From assembly GCA_017632695.1 (NCBI GenBank), contig JAGBQS010000261.1:1-11616 (forward strand): a stretch of 11,616 bases of DNA, read 5' to 3'. The notes below the pieces were generated by a model. It had not been told where the DNA came from. It saw only the letters and a program-made list of their open reading frames with translations, and did not search any database. Positions 7,170 to 11,616 of this stretch are shown in pieces; position 1 is the stretch's first letter; the number at the start of each line of letters is the position of its first letter. The translations under genes were made by a program, and so were the position numbers. The stretch is from Bacteroidales bacterium (lineage in GTDB: Bacteria > Bacteroidota > Bacteroidia > Bacteroidales > UBA3663).

Positions 7170-7201
7170 CCTCACAGGCATAGCAACCGCACAAGCATAG
7201 C
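7168..7201 (+). repeat. Two imperfect 17-bp direct repeats
   Basis: Bases 7168-7184 and 7185-7201 are adjacent 17-bp copies that agree at 15 of 17 positions; both end in GCATAGC. The first copy begins inside the TAA stop of the preceding glycosyltransferase gene. They lead directly into the 8-bp repeat run, so the whole gap looks expanded from repeated units. Confidence 0.75.
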
Positions 7202-7202
7202 G

Positions 7203-7242
7203 ACCTCAAAACCTCAAAACCTCACAACCTCACAACCTCAAA
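7203..7242 (+). repeat. Five tandem 8-bp repeats, ACCTCA(A/C)A
   Basis: Five head-to-tail copies of an 8-bp unit fill 7203-7242: copies 1, 2 and 5 are ACCTCAAA, copies 3 and 4 are ACCTCACA. The run ends one base before the ATG of the carboxypeptidase gene at 7244. It contains no G on the plus strand, so the transcript leader should be nearly unstructured. A change in copy number would alter the leader of the next gene without shifting its frame. Confidence 0.85.
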
Positions 7243-7243
7243 T

Positions 7244-8095
7244 ATGACTATCCGAATCGTTTCACCAGCCGGAAGCATCCGACCCAAATTGGTTGAAGGC
7301 GGCGTTGCCACCTTACGCAGTTGGGGGCATCGCGTTGAAGTGGCACCGCATGCCCTTGATACCTACGGACGCTTTGCCGGATATCCGCAGGACAGGGCTC
7401 AAGACCTTTTGGATGCCTTGCTCGACCCGCAAGTGGATGCTGTCTGGGCAACGCGAGGTGGCTACGGCTGCATGCAGATTCTGGATCAGATTCCGCTGGA
7501 CCTTATCAGAAATGCCGGCAAGCCCATCATCGGCTATAGCGATATTACTGCGCTGCATGCGTTGTGGTTCAAGGCGGGCGTGAAAAGTCTTCATGCTCAG
7601 ATGATGAAGCATCTGGGCGAGAATCCGACCCATCGGACAACCCGTACGCTGAAGGAGGTGCTGGCCTATTACGAATCGCATAAGTCTTTCCCGCCTAAGC
7701 ATAACAATCTGTTCTTGAAAGCACTGAATGAAAACGGAGAAGCCGGCTTGAATGCCGAAGAACTGGTATTCGTAGGCGGAAACCTGAGTGTTTTGAGCGG
7801 TTTGCACGGGACTCCATACGATTATGATTACCGGGATAAGGTTCTTTTTATTGAGGATATTTCAGAGTCGCCCTACAAGATTGACCGTATGATGCAGCAG
7901 CTGAAACTGATGGGCGTTTTCGGACAGATCAGGGCGCTGGTGTGCGGCCATTTTACGAACTGCGACGAAGACCCGCAGATGCCCGTAAAACTTTGGGACA
8001 ACATCCGTTGGATTGTTTCGCCCTTCAACATACCCGTTCAGATGGGAGCTCCTATCGGACACGAACTGGAGAACTATCCGGTCATTATCGGTTAA
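7244..8095 (+). CDS. ldcA: Muramoyltetrapeptide (LD) carboxypeptidase, peptidase family S66
   Basis: This is a 283-residue S66 LD-carboxypeptidase. Such enzymes remove the terminal D-alanine from tetrapeptides during murein recycling in the cytoplasm. The Ser-Glu-His catalytic set is visible: Ser99 in GYSDIT, Glu204 in LFIEDI and His273 in GAPIGHE. RGGYG (71-75) and GGNLSVLSG (178-186) are further family blocks. No signal peptide is seen. Compared with the Bacteroidales relatives I recall, both ends look short: the usual leading LKKGD segment is absent before IRIVSPAG, and the chain stops at YPVIIG where others run on for perhaps 15-20 residues. An in-frame stop at 7181-7183, with no start codon after it, fixes the ATG at 7244. 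It follows the repeat run and lies 19 nt before the PorZ-like gene. Its place in a glycan operon is not explained by known function. Confidence 0.88.
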   Translation: MTIRIVSPAGSIRPKLVEGGVATLRSWGHRVEVAPHALDTYGRFAGYPQDRAQDLLDALLDPQVDAVWATRGGYGCMQILDQIPLDLIRNAGKPIIGYSDITALHALWFKAGVKSLHAQMMKHLGENPTHRTTRTLKEVLAYYESHKSFPPKHNNLFLKALNENGEAGLNAEELVFVGGNLSVLSGLHGTPYDYDYRDKVLFIEDISESPYKIDRMMQQLKLMGVFGQIRALVCGHFTNCDEDPQMPVKLWDNIRWIVSPFNIPVQMGAPIGHELENYPVIIG

Positions 8096-8114
8096 CAAGT
8101 AAATTCAAACAGTT

Positions 8115-10130
8115 ATGAAGCATAGTTTAGTTGGCATTCTTTCTCTGGGATTAACCCTTGTTTCTGTTCCGTCAATATACGGAGCCGTCGGCGATTGGAC
8201 AATCTATCCGTCATGCGGCAGTTTCTGGCGTATTGAGGAACTGGGTGCAAAATATTATCTGGTTACCGGCAATACGCTGGTGGAGGCCGATACGGCAAAT
8301 CTGTCGGATCTGACAACGCTGACCCGCCTGGACGGACTGAACGGCAATACGGTGTCCGACATCATAGCAGCCGGTCATCTGAATAAGTTGGCTATTATCT
8401 ATCAGGATGGAAATATCGACTTCCTGAATACGGACAACGAGATATCGAACCTGCCAGATTTTGCCAATTACTCGGTTACCGGCGACCGTACGATTTCGGG
8501 TATCGGCATTTCGAACGACAGCCTTTGCATCCGGACCGGTTTCGGAGGCATCGTTGTGGATATGAAGCAGGAACTGATCAAGTCCACCCTCTACAGCGAC
8601 TATGAGCAGGATGCCGCAGCCTTAGCGCGCTGTCGCGCTATCGTTGCAGCCCGAACTACTTCATCGGAACTGAAACAGGTAATGAACTCCATTCAGCCCG
8701 TGAACGGAAATCAGACCACTCTTGCTGCGCAGATGGTGTTCATGAACGGACGGCTTTATGCTGCCCAAAGTACATACAATGACTATGTGAACTACAAATG
8801 GGGAACTGCAACAATCTCTGTTCTGGATGTGGCAACCGGTGAGTGGAAAAGCGTTTCCGCCGACCGTCTGACTCCAATGGTCAAAGCTATCGATTCGAAT
8901 GGTTCCTTCAGGGAACTGACGGCAATCGCCCCTGATCCTAATGATCCTGACCTGATTTATGCATGCTCTTTGGAAGGCGGCATCTATCGGATTGAAGGTG
9001 ACAGCCTGACGGGATATTACAACGCCCATCTGAATCCTGATGGAATGGTTTCACTGCTGAAAGATAACGAGTCGCGCAAAACCCGTTATACCCGAGTAGG
9101 TGCCATGTATGTGGATGATAACGGTTATCTGTGGTTTACCAACGGCGATTCGGAATCGGAATACACCTTGCGATGCCTGACGCCCGACACAACCTTCTTC
9201 CTGTGCCCGACTACGAACTTTACCGGCTATGCAAGCGGACAGTTCGGCATCATCGGACGTCTGACTCCGACAACGGTTACTGTTGGAGCGAATACCTATA
9301 ACTTCAAATGGATGACCAGAACCTTCCATATTAACAGTGCTGCGGTCTGCATCCATTATGACGGTGGAACGCCTTATGATCCGTCGGATGACCAAAGCAG
9401 CATGTTTACTTCGATTACCGATCAGGACGGAAACGTATATAATCCTACCTATTTCCGTGACTTGAAGGAGGATAAGAACGGCGTCGTCTGGCTGCTTACA
9501 ACCATCGGCCCGTTTGTAATCGAGAACCAGATTTCCTGTTTTAACAATCCGGGAACCGTTAAACGAATCAAGATTCCCCGTAATGACGGAACCAACCTGG
9601 CCGATTACCTGTTGGGGGGCGTGAGCTGCCGCTGTATGGTGGTCGATAATGCCAACCGCAAGTGGATCGGTACGGACGGGGCAGGTCTTTATCTGCTAAG
9701 CGAGGACGGTTTGACACAGTTGGAGCATTTTACAACCGAAAACTCTCCGTTATATGCCGACCAGATTGCCGCTCTGACATACGATAGCAATACCGGAACG
9801 TTGTACGTTGCTACCGATGGTGCCATTTGTGCCTACGAGACGGATGTGCTGCTGTCGGTTGAAGACAACAAGGGTGTATATTGTTACCCGAATCCGGTTC
9901 GTCCCGATTATTCCGGCTCGCTGAACATTCTGGGCTTCAAGGACGGTTCGATGGTAACAATTACGGATGTAACCCATCATGTGGTGTTCCGTACCAAGAG
10001 CGACGGATCCATCATCCACTGGGATCTGAACGGCAATGACGGCAAGCGGGTGCGTCCCGGCGTGTACTTCATTGAGGCCATCGAGGAAGGTGGTAAGAAA
10101 GGTGGAATCTTTAAGTTCCTGGTGCTGTAA
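8115..10130 (+). CDS. porZ: PorZ-like type IX secretion protein (beta-propeller protein with C-terminal sorting domain)
   Basis: This is a 671-residue secreted protein. Residues 1-24 are a signal peptide (core LVGILSLGLTLVSV, likely cut near IYGA). The body has two-component-regulator-propeller style repeats: RLDGLNGNTVSDI (71-83), YQDGNID (96-102), DDNGYLWFTNGD (334-345), DKNGVVWL (453-460) and RKWIGTDGAGLYLL (515-528). Residues about 582-671 are a type IX sorting-like domain: PNPVRP (592-597), a beta-rich stretch with HWDLNGNDGKRVRPGVYF, and a basic-hydrophobic end (KFLVL). This order, propellers and then a C-terminal domain, with the N-terminal pattern of a WTIY start and a DGNID block, fits PorZ. 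In P. gingivalis PorZ is part of the cell-surface PorU-PorV-PorQ-PorZ attachment complex and binds anionic LPS. Generic propeller proteins with a sorting domain are the alternative. It lies 19 nt after the carboxypeptidase and 5 nt before the next glycosyltransferase. Confidence 0.82.
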   Translation: MKHSLVGILSLGLTLVSVPSIYGAVGDWTIYPSCGSFWRIEELGAKYYLVTGNTLVEADTANLSDLTTLTRLDGLNGNTVSDIIAAGHLNKLAIIYQDGNIDFLNTDNEISNLPDFANYSVTGDRTISGIGISNDSLCIRTGFGGIVVDMKQELIKSTLYSDYEQDAAALARCRAIVAARTTSSELKQVMNSIQPVNGNQTTLAAQMVFMNGRLYAAQSTYNDYVNYKWGTATISVLDVATGEWKSVSADRLTPMVKAIDSNGSFRELTAIAPDPNDPDLIYACSLEGGIYRIEGDSLTGYYNAHLNPDGMVSLLKDNESRKTRYTRVGAMYVDDNGYLWFTNGDSESEYTLRCLTPDTTFFLCPTTNFTGYASGQFGIIGRLTPTTVTVGANTYNFKWMTRTFHINSAAVCIHYDGGTPYDPSDDQSSMFTSITDQDGNVYNPTYFRDLKEDKNGVVWLLTTIGPFVIENQISCFNNPGTVKRIKIPRNDGTNLADYLLGGVSCRCMVVDNANRKWIGTDGAGLYLLSEDGLTQLEHFTTENSPLYADQIAALTYDSNTGTLYVATDGAICAYETDVLLSVEDNKGVYCYPNPVRPDYSGSLNILGFKDGSMVTITDVTHHVVFRTKSDGSIIHWDLNGNDGKRVRPGVYFIEAIEEGGKKGGIFKFLVL

Positions 10131-10135
10131 ATTAC

Positions 10136-11071
10136 ATGAAACTGATTAGTTTTATCATTCCTGCTTACAATGCTGCGCCTTATCTACAGGCGTGTCTGGA
10201 CAGTGTTTATTGTCTGGATATGGGAGTTTACGAGCGGGAGGTAATAGTGATTAACGATGGCTCGACCGACCAAACAGGGGAGGTGTTGCGTTTATGCCAA
10301 TCCGGACATCCGGATCTGATATGCCTGAATCAGCCGAATCAGGGACTGAGCGCAGCCCGTAATCAGGGACTGGCAGTTGCTACAGGAAAATATATCTGTT
10401 TTGTGGATGCCGATGATGCCATCAATACCCAAGGGGCTTCACTGTTCCCTTTTGATCGGCTGGAACGCGAATCCATTGACTTGATCGGTATTAATGTGCA
10501 ACAGGTATCAGACAATGGTTTGAAACCTTATCGCCGGTATGTTCCTCCGTACGGGAAAAAGATTTCTCCTGCAAGAGAGTTCATGAAAGACCGGAATCTG
10601 ATGCCTTGCGCATGGGCCTATCTGTACCGTCGTGAATTTCTGGAATTAGCGGGGTTGCGTTTTCATAAGGGTATTTTTCATGAAGACGAGGAATGGACAC
10701 CGATGTGCTTCCTGTTAGCAGACAGTTTTGTGGCATTGGATGTGAACTTCTATTATCGTTATTCTCGGCCGGAGAGTATTACCACAACGACCGACAAATC
10801 CAAACAGGAATTAAAGATCCGGAACATGTTGACGGTTATTCGGACCCTTGACGATTATCAGAAAGACCACGAAGATGCGCGTCCTTACCTGCAGTTTAAG
10901 ATGGATTATCTGTGTGTAGACCTGATCCGTCTGCTGCATCGGCAGCACCATCGGAAGGATTTCAGGAAGGAGGCAGTGCAGATCTTACGTGATTTGGGGT
11001 ATTTCCCCTTGCGTCCGCATCCGGAACTGAAATATAAACTGTTTAGCTTATTGATCAGATGCATATATTAG
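10136..11071 (+). CDS. GT2 glycosyltransferase
   Basis: This is a 311-residue family 2 glycosyltransferase of the common capsule/O-antigen type. The GT-A domain shows ISFIIPAYNAAPYL (4-17), INDGSTDQT (39-47), NQGLSAARNQGL (68-79) and the metal-binding DADD (91-94). CAWAYLYRREFL (158-169) leads to HEDEEW (182-187), which holds the likely catalytic acidic residues. The C-terminal third is helical and basic with no clear membrane span. It starts 5 nt after the PorZ-like gene and overlaps the following GT4 gene by 13 nt, so cotranscription and translational coupling are likely. Donor and acceptor sugars are unknown. Confidence 0.92.
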   Translation: MKLISFIIPAYNAAPYLQACLDSVYCLDMGVYEREVIVINDGSTDQTGEVLRLCQSGHPDLICLNQPNQGLSAARNQGLAVATGKYICFVDADDAINTQGASLFPFDRLERESIDLIGINVQQVSDNGLKPYRRYVPPYGKKISPAREFMKDRNLMPCAWAYLYRREFLELAGLRFHKGIFHEDEEWTPMCFLLADSFVALDVNFYYRYSRPESITTTTDKSKQELKIRNMLTVIRTLDDYQKDHEDARPYLQFKMDYLCVDLIRLLHRQHHRKDFRKEAVQILRDLGYFPLRPHPELKYKLFSLLIRCIY

Positions 11072-11616
11072 AAATTCCTTCCTTCTTTCCGCCACATGGC
11101 GGAGAGTTCTGTCTGGAGCAGGCACGTGCGCTGAAGAATATCGGTCACGAGGTCCGTATCCTATCCTGTACACAGCTGGCCATGACTATTGACCGGGCCT
11201 TTTATTTAAAAGCTCCCCGTGGCCGCCGGTGGGAACGGATGGATAACGTGGACTGCTACAGGTCGTTTATTCATGGTGTGCCGAAACTGGTGCGGTTCAA
11301 CGAAGAGCGGTGGGTGAAGCGCGTACTGTCCATGTATAAGGACTATAAGGTGCGTTACGGCCGTCCGGATGTGATTCATGCCCATTGTTCGAAATGGGCA
11401 GGGGTGGCGGCCCAACAGATCGGGAAGCAGGAGGAAATTCCTTATTTCATCACCGAGCATCTGAGTTCCATCCTTTATAAAAAAGATTTCGGTCCGACGT
11501 GGGAGAAACACTTATGGGCTAAATCATTGCTACAGGATGCCATGAAAGGGGCAACCTGCGTCATCCCGGTGTCGGACGAGCTGGTGCAGGATCTGAGCCC
11601 GTTCTTCGGCGTTGAA
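11059..11616 (+). CDS. GT4 (GT-B fold) glycosyltransferase, N-terminal part (3' end cut by window edge)
   Basis: An ATG at 11059 opens a frame that stays open for 186 codons to the window end. Residues 1-36 carry the GT-B N-terminal pattern: MHILEIPSFFP, then HGGEFCLEQARAL (13-25) and GHEVRIL (29-35). DVIHAHCSKWAGVAA (104-118) and IPYFITEHLSS (127-137) are classic family 4 blocks (HAH and TEH). VIPVSDEL (168-175) is the next expected strand. The C-terminal donor-binding half is missing because the window ends. The start overlaps the preceding glycosyltransferase by 13 nt in a different frame, a usual sign of translational coupling in polysaccharide operons. The sugar is unknown. Confidence 0.9.
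   Translation, partial: MHILEIPSFFPPHGGEFCLEQARALKNIGHEVRILSCTQLAMTIDRAFYLKAPRGRRWERMDNVDCYRSFIHGVPKLVRFNEERWVKRVLSMYKDYKVRYGRPDVIHAHCSKWAGVAAQQIGKQEEIPYFITEHLSSILYKKDFGPTWEKHLWAKSLLQDAMKGATCVIPVSDELVQDLSPFFGVE

Noticed and set aside
7168..7242. CRISPR-like array
   Set aside because: The units are 8 and 17 bp, head to tail without spacers, and there are no cas genes.

Overview
The window looks like chromosomal DNA of a Bacteroidales bacterium with a type IX secretion system. Prevotella or Paraprevotella relatives are my best guess, but this is inference. The supporting signs are a PorZ-like protein with a type IX C-terminal sorting domain, a Bacteroidetes-type Wzi capsule assembly protein, a lipoprotein with a Bacteroidetes-style lipobox, and TTTG / TAnnTTTG promoter boxes instead of -35/-10 boxes. 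Base composition looks balanced, roughly half G+C by eye. Shine-Dalgarno sites are not evident, as is normal in this phylum.

The window is a surface-polysaccharide gene region built as two divergent gene sets around a 170-bp control region (5187-5356). Leftward (minus strand), in transcription order: a Wzi-type outer-membrane protein; a small lipoprotein 4 nt later; after a 132-bp A/T-rich spacer, a short initiating sugar-1-phosphate transferase; a 645-residue fusion of a WecA/MraY-like membrane domain with a GT2 glycosyltransferase, starting at TTG; and the beginning of an alginate-lyase-family protein that runs off the left edge. Rightward (plus strand): two GT2 glycosyltransferases; a muramoyltetrapeptide (LD) carboxypeptidase of family S66 preceded by a run of short tandem repeats; a PorZ-like protein; another GT2 glycosyltransferase; and a GT4 glycosyltransferase that runs off the right edge. 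The rightward genes are tightly packed, with gaps of 16, 74, 19 and 5 nt and then a 13-nt overlap, so they are probably one transcription unit.

Taken together: one sugar transferase primes undecaprenyl phosphate, up to five glycosyltransferase domains add sugars, and Wzi helps place the finished polymer on the surface. The most interesting context is the PorZ-like gene between glycosyltransferase genes. In Porphyromonas gingivalis PorZ handles anionic LPS for the PorU sortase, so this locus may make the glycan to which type IX cargo is attached. No flippase (Wzx), polymerase (Wzy), ABC exporter or chain-length regulator lies in the window; they must be elsewhere if this is a complete pathway.

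No tRNA, rRNA, CRISPR array, insertion sequence or phage gene was seen. No stretch longer than 170 bp lacks a gene.
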